A DNA stretch of 64,000 nt from Cupriavidus gilardii (GTDB lineage Bacteria > Pseudomonadota > Gammaproteobacteria > Burkholderiales > Burkholderiaceae): positions 62,001 through 126,000 of the forward strand of contig NZ_VZOV01000009.1 of NCBI RefSeq assembly GCF_008801915.1, given 5' to 3'. Below are positions 54,245 through 62,669 of this stretch, piece by piece. Numbering within the stretch: the first letter of the stretch is position 1; each line of letters starts with the position of its first letter. A model generated the notes under the pieces. It saw only the letters and a list, made by a program, of their open reading frames with translations, was not told the DNA's origin and made no database searches. Position numbers and translations under genes: made by a program.

Positions 54245-54973
54245 ATGCCCCAAAAGAAGGCCATCCTTGTCATCGGCGCCGGCGATGCGACCGGCGGTGC
54301 AATTGCGCGGCGCTTCGCCCGCGAAGGCTATATCGCCTGCGTGACCCGGCGCAACGCCGACAAGCTGGCGCCGCTGGTCGCGCAGATCGAAGCCGAGGGC
54401 GGCATCGCCCATGCCTTCGGCTCGGACGCCCGCAAGGAAGAGGAAATGACGAGCCTCGTCCAGCGCATCGAGGCGGAGATCGCGCCGATCGAGGTGGCGG
54501 TGTTCAACATCGGCGCGAACGTCCGCTTCGACGTGCTGGACACGACGGCCCGCGTCTACTTCAAGGTCTGGGAGATGGCCTGCTTCGCGGGCTTCCTGAT
54601 GGGACGCGAGACGGCGCGGGTGATGGTGCCGCGCGGCCGCGGTTCGATCTTCTTTACGGGAGCGACCGCCAGCCTGCGCGGACGCGCCGGATTCGCGGCG
54701 TTTGCGGGCGCCAAGCACGGCCTGCGCGCGTTGGCGCAGTCGATGGCGAAGGAGCTGGGACCGCAGGGCATCCATGTTGCCCATCCGATCATCGACGGCG
54801 CGATCGACACCGCGTTCATCCGCGAGAACTTCCCCGAGCGCTATGCGCTGAAGGATCGCGACGGCATCCTGAATCCCGAGCACATCGCCGACGCCTACTG
54901 GATGCTGCACCAGCAGCCGCGCGACGCGTGGACGCACGAGCTCGATCTGCGGCCCTGGATCGAAGGCTGGTAA
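54245..54973 (+). CDS. SDR-family protein with Phe at the catalytic Tyr position
   Basis: 242 residues from ATG 54245 (GAAGGAGACACC upstream). Rossmann fold with VIGAGDATGGAIARRF, which departs from the usual TGxxxGIG, then NIGAN in place of NNAG. The active-site Tyr-x-x-x-Lys reads FAGAK (Phe153, Lys157), so the general acid is missing; a Ser lies at 143 in GATAS. The C-terminal half continues with GLRALAQSMAKELGPQGIHV. This matches a known atypical SDR group. Function unknown. Confidence 0.88.
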   Translation: MPQKKAILVIGAGDATGGAIARRFAREGYIACVTRRNADKLAPLVAQIEAEGGIAHAFGSDARKEEEMTSLVQRIEAEIAPIEVAVFNIGANVRFDVLDTTARVYFKVWEMACFAGFLMGRETARVMVPRGRGSIFFTGATASLRGRAGFAAFAGAKHGLRALAQSMAKELGPQGIHVAHPIIDGAIDTAFIRENFPERYALKDRDGILNPEHIADAYWMLHQQPRDAWTHELDLRPWIEGW

Positions 54974-55101
54974 CGGACTGAGTCGCTCGGTCCCGGCGCT
55001 GGCGGGAACGATAGCGACGCTTGCACGAGGCGAGCTACGTCGCCCCGCGCACGCGGAAACCCAGTGGCCTGGACGCCTGGATACCCGCAGCCGCCTGCCG
55101 C

Positions 55102-56085
55102 TCAGCGCCCGCTATCGAACATCCCCGCCAGCCGCTGGAACGTCAGCTGCTCGGCCTCGTTGACGATCCGGTCGATCAGCGTCTTGACGCTCGGGATGTC
55201 GTGGATCAGCCCGGCCACCATGCCGCAGCTCCAGGCCCCCGCCTCGACATCGCCCTCCACCATGACCTTCGGATAGATACCGGCGACCTGGTCGTAGATA
55301 TCCGAGATCTTGAGGTCGGCGCCCTTCTCGCGCTCGATCTGCAGCAGCCGCTCGACGCCGCCATTGTTCAGCACCCGCTCGGTATTGCGCAGCGCCCGCA
55401 TGATCAGCCGCGTATCGAGCTCGCTCGCTTCGACGATCGCCTGCTTGACGTTCGCATGCACCGGCGCTTCCTCGGTAGCCAGGAAGCGCGTGCCCATGTT
55501 GATGCCGTCCGCGCCCAGCGCCAGCGCGGCCACCAGGCTGCGGCCGTCGGCCATGCCGCCCGACGCGACGAACGGAATCTTCAGTGCTTCGGCGGCCCGT
55601 GGCAGCAGGATCATGTTCGGCACGTCGTCCTCGCCCGGATGGCCGCCGCACTCGAAGCCGTCGACGCTGGCCGCATCGCAGCCGATCTTCTCCGCCTTCA
55701 GCGCGTGACGCACCGACGTGCATTTGTGAATCACCTTGATGCCGGCCGCCTTCAACGCCGGCATGTACTGTTCGGGACTGCGGCCCGCGGTCTCGACGAT
55801 ACGCACGCCACCTTCGGCGATGGCCGCAATGTACTCCGCGTAGGGGGGCTCCGAGAACGTCGGCAGAAAGGTCAGGTTGACGCCAAACGGCTGGTCCGTC
55901 ATCTCGCGGCAGCGCGCGATCTCCCTGGCCAGCAGCTCGGGCGTGCGCTGCGTCAGCGCGGTGATGATGCCCAGGCCGCCGGCATTGGAGACGGCCGCCG
56001 CCAGATCGGCAAGGCCGACGAAATGCATGCCGCCCTGGATGATCGGATAGCGGATCGCGAACAGTTCAGTGATGCGTGTTTTCAT
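55102..56085 (-). CDS. Nitronate monooxygenase-family flavoprotein
   Basis: 327 residues from ATG 56085. TIM-barrel flavoenzyme with YPIIQGGMHFVGLADLAAAV at the start, VNLTFLPTF, DGFECGGHPGE (FMN phosphate site) and SGGMADGRSLVAALALGADG. The class includes 2-nitropropane dioxygenase and NADH:quinone reductases of the same fold; His in CGGHPG is the usual catalytic base of class I enzymes. It follows a DsbA-family isomerase gene by 41 bp. Confidence 0.9.
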   Translation of the reverse strand: MKTRITELFAIRYPIIQGGMHFVGLADLAAAVSNAGGLGIITALTQRTPELLAREIARCREMTDQPFGVNLTFLPTFSEPPYAEYIAAIAEGGVRIVETAGRSPEQYMPALKAAGIKVIHKCTSVRHALKAEKIGCDAASVDGFECGGHPGEDDVPNMILLPRAAEALKIPFVASGGMADGRSLVAALALGADGINMGTRFLATEEAPVHANVKQAIVEASELDTRLIMRALRNTERVLNNGGVERLLQIEREKGADLKISDIYDQVAGIYPKVMVEGDVEAGAWSCGMVAGLIHDIPSVKTLIDRIVNEAEQLTFQRLAGMFDSGR

Positions 56086-56126
56086 GGGCAGGAAGCCTCC
56101 GAACGGGTGGAAAGGCAGGGCGCGAA

Positions 56127-56744
56127 TCAGGCGGCGCGCACGCGGATGATTTCCTCTTCGACATCGCGCAGGCTGTCCTTGCCGAAGAAGATCTCGTCGC
56201 CGACGAAGAAGGTCGGCGCGCCAAATGCCCCACGCTCGAATGCGCGCTGCGTATTGCCGAGCAGCGTTTCCTTGACGGCCGGCTGAGTGATCGCCTCCAG
56301 CAACAGGGCACCATTCAGTCCGGCTTCGTTCAGCACGGATTCGATCACGGCTGGATCGTCCATTTTCAATCCACGCTCCCACATCGCGCTGAAGACCGCA
56401 TCGACATAGCGCGCAAAGCTGCCATCGCGATTTGCCGCGATTGCGCCTCGCATGATCTGCAGCGTGTTGACCGGAAAGTGGGGATTCATTCGAAACGCGG
56501 TCAGGCCATGTCGCCGGATAAAGCGCTGCATTTCCAGCTGCCCGTATTCCGGCTTGTTCCTGATGCCGGCAAACGCCTCCATCGGAGAACGGTTGCCGGT
56601 CAGCCGAAACAGGCCACCGAGCAGAATCGGCACGTATTCGAAGGTCACCCCGGTGCGCGCTTCCATGGCCGGAAGGACCTTGTGCGCCAGATAGGCGTTG
56701 GGACTGCCGAAATCGAACAGGAACTGTGCGTTGACGGTACGCAT
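56127..56744 (-). CDS. DsbA-family isomerase (2-hydroxychromene-2-carboxylate isomerase-like)
   Basis: 205 residues. A thioredoxin-like start FLFDFGSPNAYLAHKVLPA has Ser in the glutathione-contact position, and PTFFVGDEIFFGKDSL near the C-terminus is the cis-Pro region. This is the kappa-GST/HCCA isomerase family, cytosolic and glutathione-dependent, found in aromatic and nitro-compound pathways. Same strand as the nitronate monooxygenase, so probably one unit. Confidence 0.88.
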   Translation of the reverse strand: MRTVNAQFLFDFGSPNAYLAHKVLPAMEARTGVTFEYVPILLGGLFRLTGNRSPMEAFAGIRNKPEYGQLEMQRFIRRHGLTAFRMNPHFPVNTLQIMRGAIAANRDGSFARYVDAVFSAMWERGLKMDDPAVIESVLNEAGLNGALLLEAITQPAVKETLLGNTQRAFERGAFGAPTFFVGDEIFFGKDSLRDVEEEIIRVRAA

Positions 56745-56891
56745 TGCTTGTCTCCATCTCCGATGGTGGTTCTTTTGCCGATCGGCTTCGCCGGCTCGTT
56801 CTCCGCCAACAATGTACCGTCGTGCGGGTGTTTGGCAAGGCTTTCCGCGTCCGTTCCACCATGCAGTCCGGGCGCACCAGCCGCGCAGGCG

Positions 56892-57341
56892 TCAGCCGCG
56901 GCTCTCCCCGATCGGCGCGCCGCGCTTGGGCACCACCTTGGCCTTGACCACCGAGGTATTGGTCTCGGCCATTTGCGCGACCCGATCCAGCAGACCATCC
57001 AGTTCCTCGATTGAACGCACATACAGGCGGGCAACAAAGCAATCCTCGCCGGTCACCTTGTCGCATTCGCCGATCTCCGGAATGTCGGCGATCAGCTTTT
57101 GCACGATATGGAGCTTGCCGGGCAGCGGGCGGATACGAACGATCGCCTGCAGCGGATAACCAAGCGCGGCCGGATCGATATCGATGGTGAAGGCACGAAT
57201 GACCTTGCGTTCTTCCAGGCGTTTGAGCCGTTCCGAAGTGCTCGGCGAAGACAGCCCGACACGGGCGGCCAGTTCCTTCAGTGAAATCCGGGCGTCCTCT
57301 GCCAGCACGGCAAGGATGCGCCGATCGACATCGTCGAGCAT
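56892..57341 (-). CDS. Lrp/AsnC-family transcriptional regulator
   Basis: 149 residues from ATG 57341, preceded by AAGGAAG. Helix-turn-helix DVDRRILAVLAEDARISLKE, ELAARVGLSSPSTSERLKRL; RAM effector domain with GYPLQAIVRIRPLPG and GEDCFVARLYV. Divergent to an EamA exporter with a 9-bp inverted repeat in the spacer, a common arrangement in which the regulator senses an amino acid and switches on its exporter. Confidence 0.93.
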   Translation of the reverse strand: MLDDVDRRILAVLAEDARISLKELAARVGLSSPSTSERLKRLEERKVIRAFTIDIDPAALGYPLQAIVRIRPLPGKLHIVQKLIADIPEIGECDKVTGEDCFVARLYVRSIEELDGLLDRVAQMAETNTSVVKAKVVPKRGAPIGESRG

Positions 57342-57417
57342 TTTTATCTTCCTTAGGCGATCAGGCGATATGCCTTCCAAATACAGGAATGGACCCCATC
57401 CAGCCTAACAAACCATA

Positions 57418-57447
57418 TAGAATCGCGGCCCTCCTCATGCGATTCTA
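57418..57447. promoter_or_regulatory. 9-bp inverted repeat between Lrp and EamA genes
   Basis: TAGAATCGC (57418-57426) and GCGATTCTA (57439-57447) are perfect mirror copies 12 bp apart, directly upstream of the EamA ribosome site. Likely the Lrp-type operator. Confidence 0.65.
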
Positions 57448-57476
57448 AACACCATTCAGCCTTCAGGAGAAAGACG

Positions 57477-58373
57477 GTGAATTCCCTACGCGGCACTGCC
57501 GAAATGACGGCCTCGATGGTGTTGTCCGGCACCATCGGCTGGTTCGTGGTCGAGTCCGGACAGCCGATCCGCGACGTCGTGTTCTGGCGCTGCCTGTTCG
57601 GCGCGCTGACGCTGCTGGCGGTCTGCGCCGCGCTGGGCATGCTGCGTCAGCTGACCTGGCGCACGCTGGGCCTGGCGGCACTGGGCGGCGTGGCCATCGT
57701 GATGAACTGGCTGCTGCTCTTTGCGGCCTATCCGCGCGCATCGATTTCGATCGCGACGGCGGTCTACAACACGCAGCCGTTCATGCTGGTGGCATTGGGC
57801 GCGCTGCTGTTTTCCGAGCGCATCACGCTGACCAAGCTGGCCTGGCTGCTGATCGCCTTCTCGGGCGTGCTGATGATCGTCCAGGCCAAGCCGGACCACG
57901 GCCATGGTGCCACCGACTATCTCGGAGGCATCGCGCTGGCGCTGGGAGCGGCCTTCTTCTACGCGGTGGCGGCCATCATCACGAAGCGCCTGTCCGGCGT
58001 GCCGCCGCATCTGATCGCGCTGATCCAGGCCTGCGTCGGCATGGCGATGCTGGCACCGTTCGCCAATCTGTCGGACCTGGCGGCCTATGACGGTTCGTGG
58101 CCGATGCTGGCGACGATCGGCGTGGTCCATACCGGGCTCGTCTATATCCTGCTGTATGGCGCAATCCAGAAGCTGTCGACGGCGATGACGGCGGCGCTGT
58201 CCTTCGTCTATCCCGTGGTCGCGATCGTCGTCGACATGGTCGCCTTCGGTCTGCGCCTCGATTGGGCGCAGTGGGCCGGTGCGGCGGCGATCCTGATCGC
58301 GGCCGCGGGCATGACGCTGGGATGGCGGCTGCCGTTTGCCGGCAAGCGCGGCGCCGCCGCGGCCAAGGGCTGA
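57477..58373 (+). CDS. EamA/DMT-family transporter
   Basis: 298 residues from GTG 57477 with AGGAGA six bases upstream. Ten membrane helices in two EamA repeats (MVLSGTIGWFVVESGQPIRD; LGGIALALGAAFFYAVAAII). RCLFGALTLL and YNTQPFMLVALGALLFSERI are family marks. Likely an amino acid or metabolite exporter, controlled by the divergent Lrp protein. Confidence 0.92.
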   Translation: MNSLRGTAEMTASMVLSGTIGWFVVESGQPIRDVVFWRCLFGALTLLAVCAALGMLRQLTWRTLGLAALGGVAIVMNWLLLFAAYPRASISIATAVYNTQPFMLVALGALLFSERITLTKLAWLLIAFSGVLMIVQAKPDHGHGATDYLGGIALALGAAFFYAVAAIITKRLSGVPPHLIALIQACVGMAMLAPFANLSDLAAYDGSWPMLATIGVVHTGLVYILLYGAIQKLSTAMTAALSFVYPVVAIVVDMVAFGLRLDWAQWAGAAAILIAAAGMTLGWRLPFAGKRGAAAAKG

Positions 58374-58422
58374 TCCCTTCGGCGACGCCTCTGCCCTCCT
58401 GCCACCCCGTTCCGGTATACTT

Positions 58423-58497
58423 CGGCCCGGGTGCTCACCCCACGGGGTGGCAGGATTAGCGTCGGTCGGGCCGCCACGCGGCTTTTCCGCGACCGAT
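58423..58497 (+). promoter_or_regulatory. Structured nhaA leader, candidate nhaA-I (Li+/Na+) riboswitch
   Basis: A sigma70-like -10 TATACT (58416-58421) lies just upstream. In the RNA, CGGCCCG (58423-58429) pairs with CGGGCCG (58467-58473), enclosing hairpin CACCCC/GGGGTG (58436-58449) and GGCAGGATTAGCGTCGG. A second stem GCCGC-CAC-GCGGC followed by TTTT (58470-58486) uses part of the same bases, so the two folds exclude each other. Layout, AGGAUUAGC string and position before nhaA resemble the nhaA-I motif, later shown to be a lithium (class I) riboswitch. The match is from memory of the motif. Confidence 0.65.
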
Positions 58498-58661
58498 GCA
58501 TGCACCACCCTCATCCGGACCATTCCCCTGGTCGACTCACCGCTCCCACGCGCTGTCACGTAACGCCGCCTTCCGCGCCTCCCGGCAACGGAAGCCGCGG
58601 CGTCTGCGCGCGCGCAATCCCATTCGCTTCCATCCCGGTATAGCTTCCCAAGAGAGGTCCC

Positions 58662-59900
58662 ATGGCAATCGTACAAAGACGACTCTCCAATACGTTCCAG
58701 CGCTTTTTCGAGTCCGAGAAGGCGGGCGGCATCCTGCTGATCGCCTGCACCGTCGTTTCGCTGATACTGGCCAATTCGCCGGTCGGCGATCAGTACCTCC
58801 ACCTGTGGCATGTGAAAGTCGCGGGCCTCAGCGTCGAGCACTGGATCAATGACGCGCTGATGGCCATTTTCTTCCTGCTGATCGGCCTCGAACTCGAACG
58901 CGAGCTGTACAACGGCGAACTGTCCAGCCTCCGCAATGCCCTGCTGCCCATCGTCGCGGCGGCCGGCGGCATAGCGGTTCCCGCACTGATCCACTTCGGA
59001 TTCAACGGCGGCACGCCGACGCAGGCTGGCATCGGCATTCCGATGGCGACCGACATCGCGTTCGCGCTCGGCGTGCTGGCGCTGCTCGGCAGCCGCGTGC
59101 CCGCGTCGCTGAAGATATTCCTGACCGCGCTCGCCGTGATGGACGACCTCGGCGCCATCATCGTGATCGCGCTGTTCTACACGGCCGAGCTGGCATTCGT
59201 CTATCTGGCCGGCGCCCTTGCGGTATTCGGCGCGCTGCTGTTCATGAATCGCGTGCTGCGCGTGATGTCGCTGATTCCCTATCTGCTGGGCGGCGTGCTG
59301 ATGTGGTTCCTGATGCTGAAGTCCGGCGTGCACGCGACGATTGCCGGCGTGCTGCTGGCCTTCGCGATTCCGTTCTCCGGCCGCCAGGACGACGCCGCAT
59401 CGCCATCGCATCGGCTCGAGCATTTCCTGCACCGGCCGGTGGCCTTCGTGATCCTGCCGATCTTCGCGTTGGCGAATACCGGCATCGTGATCGGCGGCGA
59501 CTGGGCGCAGGAGCTGGCCTCGTCGAACAGCCTGGGCATCCTGGCCGGACTGATGGTCGGCAAACCGCTGGGCATCACGATCCTGAGCTTCGTCGCGGTG
59601 GCCGTCGGCATCTGCAAGCTGCCGCTGGACCTGCGCTGGCGGCATGTCTTCGGCGCGGGCCTGCTGGGCGGTATCGGCTTCACGATGTCGATCTTCATCA
59701 CCAACCTGGCCTTTACCGGCGAGCCGGGCGTGATCAATGCATCGAAGATGGCGATCCTGCTGGCATCGCTGAGCGCGGGCGTGCTGGGCTTCGTCTGGCT
59801 GAAGCTGTTCGGCAAGCCGGTGGCGTCCGATGTCGATATGGATACGATGGACTTCGAGGCCGATCCGGTATCGCAGCCGGACGCCCCCTCGGGGCGCTGA
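58662..59900 (+). CDS. nhaA: Na+/H+ antiporter NhaA
   Basis: 412 residues. Opens with FFESEKAGGILLIACTVVSLILANSP; ion-site Asp pair in ALAVMDDLGAIIVIALFY, the discontinuous helix GIPMATDIAFALGVLALLGSR, and the conserved Lys in GLMVGKPLGI. Eleven to twelve membrane helices. It exports Na+ (or Li+) in exchange for two protons, for salt and alkaline pH tolerance. The C-terminal ~25 residues are an acidic tail. A structured leader with a candidate riboswitch precedes it by about 160 bp. Confidence 0.96.
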   Translation: MAIVQRRLSNTFQRFFESEKAGGILLIACTVVSLILANSPVGDQYLHLWHVKVAGLSVEHWINDALMAIFFLLIGLELERELYNGELSSLRNALLPIVAAAGGIAVPALIHFGFNGGTPTQAGIGIPMATDIAFALGVLALLGSRVPASLKIFLTALAVMDDLGAIIVIALFYTAELAFVYLAGALAVFGALLFMNRVLRVMSLIPYLLGGVLMWFLMLKSGVHATIAGVLLAFAIPFSGRQDDAASPSHRLEHFLHRPVAFVILPIFALANTGIVIGGDWAQELASSNSLGILAGLMVGKPLGITILSFVAVAVGICKLPLDLRWRHVFGAGLLGGIGFTMSIFITNLAFTGEPGVINASKMAILLASLSAGVLGFVWLKLFGKPVASDVDMDTMDFEADPVSQPDAPSGR

Positions 59901-59937
59901 GCCCCAGAGGGGTTGTTCCGCCCTGCCCACTGCGGCC

Positions 59938-60038
59938 CCTCTCCCGATTGCGGGAGAGGAAGGCCGCGCAGCGGCGGAGCGGCACCCTTGTCCCATGAGT
60001 GTGCTCGAGGTTTTCTCACCTCTCCCGCTCGCGGGAGA
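59938..60038. repeat. Paired CTCTCCCG/CGGGAGAG hairpins (dispersed element, copy C)
   Basis: CCTCTCCCG-ATTG-CGGGAGAGG (59938-59959) and TCTCCCGC-TC-GCGGGAGA (60021-60038) lie in the spacer between nhaA and the convergent AhpD-like gene. The first could terminate nhaA transcription. Related palindromes occur at 4962 and 50287. Confidence 0.65.
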
Positions 60039-60073
60039 CGGGCGGGGGGAGAGGGCAGCCCCCAGGCACAACG

Positions 60074-60598
60074 CTACCTCTCGTCGTGCGAATGCACCTG
60101 CAGCGCCTCCAGGAAGCGCGACACCATGTTGTACGCCGCGATGGTCGCGGTCAGCTCGACCACATGCCGGTGCGAGAAGTGCCGCGCGATCTCCGCAAAC
60201 ACAGCCGGCTCGACACGAATGTCGCGCGTCATCGCGTCGGTGTAGGCGAGCACCGCGCGCTCGACATCGGCGAACAGCGTGCTGTCGCGCCAGGCGGGCA
60301 ACGCATCGAGCTGGGCTTGCGTCATACCCTCCTTCAGCGCGATCGGCGCATGCTGGTCGGCCTCGTACGACGCGCCGTTCAGGATCGCCACGCGCATGAT
60401 CACCATTTCGCGCAGCGCGCCGGGCAAGCTCGATTTCTGGCGGATCGCGGTCAGATAGGTCAGCCAGCCTTCGGCCACCGGCGGCGCGTGCAGCAGCATC
60501 TGATAAAGATGCAGCACGCTGCCACGCTCGGCGGCAATCCGCTCGGCCAGCGGCTGGATGTCGGGCGCCGACAGATCGGCGTAGGGAATGGCGGCCAT
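60074..60598 (-). CDS. Carboxymuconolactone decarboxylase/AhpD-family protein lacking the CxxC pair
   Basis: 174 residues from ATG 60598. The CMD fold is visible in ALREMVIMRVAILNGASYEA, continuing DQHAPIALKEG, then VLAYTDAMTRDIRVEP and ELTATIAAYNMVSRF. AhpD-type members have CxxC at GASYEADQH, with two Cys; here both are absent and only the His remains, so peroxidase-linked thiol chemistry is unlikely. Related to CMD-type decarboxylases of unknown substrate. Confidence 0.85.
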   Translation of the reverse strand: MAAIPYADLSAPDIQPLAERIAAERGSVLHLYQMLLHAPPVAEGWLTYLTAIRQKSSLPGALREMVIMRVAILNGASYEADQHAPIALKEGMTQAQLDALPAWRDSTLFADVERAVLAYTDAMTRDIRVEPAVFAEIARHFSHRHVVELTATIAAYNMVSRFLEALQVHSHDER

Positions 60599-60804
60599 AT
60601 TGATGTTCGTAGTGGCGTAGTGAAATGGCGAAGCTTGAGACCGACCGGTGCGGTCCGTTGGCCTGGTCAGCCGCAAGACCTCGCCGCCGTCGGAAATTGC
60701 GGCGCAGGCCATGGTGGAGGTCGGCATCGTCGCCGACCGGCTGAAGCGGCGGTGGCCGGGATGGATCTGGCCACCGGCCGCGTAGCGTTGCTGCGGTCCT
60801 GCCC

Positions 60805-61857
60805 TTACCGGCTGAACGCCGCCTGCAGGTCGGCCTGGCTGGTCACGCCTCGTTGCAACAGCAGCATCAGCAGGATGCGCGCCTTGGCCGGCTTCAGATC
60901 GTCGGCCATTACTGCGCCGGCGTCGAAGCTGGTCTTGCCGCCGCCGACGAAGCCGTAGTTCGGCAGGACGCGTCCGTTGTGCACGCGGGTCGAGATCACG
61001 ACCGGCACCTTCTTCGACAGCGCGTATTTGACGGCTTCGAACATCGGCTGATTCATGTTGCCCATGCCGAGCGCCTGCACCACGATGCCCTTGACGCCAC
61101 GGTCGACGGCGTTGCGCAGCGCCGCGCCATCGGCACCGCCGTACATCGCGACGATTTCGACTTCGGGCATCTTGTCGGTCTGGATCGGAATATGCTGGCG
61201 GCGCGATGGCGTGCTGCTGTAGATGACCCGATCGGGATACACCTCGCCGATAAAGCCGAAGTCGCCCGAGTTGAACGTCTCGACGTTCGCGGTGTGGGTC
61301 TTGGTGACGTAACGGGCGGCATTGATCTGGTTGTTCATCGCCAGCATCACGCCCTTGCCCTTCGATTGCTCGTCGACGGCGATGCGCGCGGCGTTGAGCA
61401 GATTGCGCGGCCCATCGAAGTCGGGCGACGAGGCATTGCGTTGCGCGCCGATCAGCACGACGGGCTTGTCCGAGCGCACGGTCAGGTCAAGCCAGTATGC
61501 GGTTTCTTCCAGCGTATCGGTGCCGTGCGACACGATGACGCCGGCCACGTCCGGCCGATCCAGCGAAGCCTGCACGGCCCTGGTCAGCGCGATCCAGCGC
61601 GGCGGATCCATGTAGTCGGACGGCACGTTGGACAGATTGTTGACCTGGATGGTGGCGTACTTGCCGATGTCGGGCACCGTGGCCAGCAGGTCGTCGCCCG
61701 AGATCGCGGGTACCGGTGCATTCTTGACCGGGTCGATCTTCATCGCGATGGTGCCGCCGGTGGCGATGAACTGCACGACCGGCTTGTTCTGCGCGAACGA
61801 AGTGGTAGTGGCTGACGCAAACAGCAGCATGCTGAGCAGGGCGCGGCTTGGCTTCAT
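60805..61857 (-). CDS. Type II (periplasmic) L-asparaginase
   Basis: 350 residues with a Sec signal (RALLSMLLFASATTTSFA, cleavage near 22). Catalytic Thr sites: VQFIATGGTIAMKIDP (Thr-1) and GVIVSHGTDTLEETAYWLD (Thr/Asp/Lys triad). Ends VTSQADLQAAFSR. It hydrolyses L-asparagine, often with L-glutamine activity, in the periplasm. AGGAGA precedes the ATG. Monocistronic. Confidence 0.95.
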   Translation of the reverse strand: MKPSRALLSMLLFASATTTSFAQNKPVVQFIATGGTIAMKIDPVKNAPVPAISGDDLLATVPDIGKYATIQVNNLSNVPSDYMDPPRWIALTRAVQASLDRPDVAGVIVSHGTDTLEETAYWLDLTVRSDKPVVLIGAQRNASSPDFDGPRNLLNAARIAVDEQSKGKGVMLAMNNQINAARYVTKTHTANVETFNSGDFGFIGEVYPDRVIYSSTPSRRQHIPIQTDKMPEVEIVAMYGGADGAALRNAVDRGVKGIVVQALGMGNMNQPMFEAVKYALSKKVPVVISTRVHNGRVLPNYGFVGGGKTSFDAGAVMADDLKPAKARILLMLLLQRGVTSQADLQAAFSR

Positions 61858-62014
61858 TCGAAGTCTCCTGGGATGTGATTATCGGAACCCGGCTCAGTCC
61901 CTTGGGGGACGGACGGGTTCGCTTGCATTGGGCCACATCTTGCCGCCCCGCGCCATCCGGGCGACTCCCCGGATTCCCGGGGCGCTGCTCGACGCCCCGG
62001 CGGGGACAGGACCG

Positions 62015-62569
62015 CTATTGCTTGCGCTGCGCCAGCGCATTGCGGATCGCCGCCTCCGTTTCCGCGTACTGCCCCTCGCCGAAATGCTGGTAGACGATCT
62101 TGCCTTCCGCATCGACGAGATAGAGCGCGGGCCAGTACCGGTTGTGATAAGCCGACCATGTCGCATAGCCATTGTCCTGAGCGACCGGATAGCGGATATC
62201 GAAGCGCTTGATCGCGGCCTGGACGTTGGCGGTCGACTTTTCGAACGGAAACTCGGGCGTATGCACGCCGACCACGACCAGCCCCTGGTCCTTGTACTTG
62301 TCGTGCCACTGCTTGATGTAGGGCAGCGTGTTGATGCAGTTGATGCAGGAATAGGTCCAGAAGTCGACCAGCACGACCTTGCCGCGCAGGCCCTCCATCG
62401 ACAGCGGCGGCGAGTTCAGCCAGCGGTCGATGCCGACGAATTCGGGCGCCCTGGTTTGATGGGGAATAGTGGCGCCACCGGTGGAACCCACGGCGTTGGC
62501 GCCATTGCCGATGAAACAGACCGCGGCGATGCCGGCGGCGGCCAATGTGGAAGCGAGGAGCGTGCGCAT
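62015..62569 (-). CDS. Periplasmic thioredoxin-like protein (TlpA/DipZ C-terminal type)
   Basis: 184 residues from ATG 62569 with a signal peptide (LLASTLAAAGIAAVCFIGNGANA). The active site is in VVLVDFWTYSCINCINTLPY (Cys-Ile-Asn-Cys), and the rest has VVVGVHTPEFPFEKS and WPALYLVDAEGKIVYQHFGEG, the DipZ C-terminal-like type. It would reduce or isomerise thiols outside the cytoplasm. No strong ribosome site at this start. Confidence 0.9.
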   Translation of the reverse strand: MRTLLASTLAAAGIAAVCFIGNGANAVGSTGGATIPHQTRAPEFVGIDRWLNSPPLSMEGLRGKVVLVDFWTYSCINCINTLPYIKQWHDKYKDQGLVVVGVHTPEFPFEKSTANVQAAIKRFDIRYPVAQDNGYATWSAYHNRYWPALYLVDAEGKIVYQHFGEGQYAETEAAIRNALAQRKQ

Positions 62570-62669
62570 GATATGTCGGACGGATCGAAATGGATGAGAG
62601 GAGGCGGGTTGCGGACTGGGCTGGCAGGCCACTGCCGGTCAGTTGACCGGCAGGAAGGCCGTTACACGC

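Noticed and set aside
58470..58486. Plain intrinsic terminator of the EamA gene
   Set aside because: The stem shares bases with a second stem and lies downstream of a promoter-like TATACT, 97 bp past the stop, so a regulatory leader for nhaA fits better.
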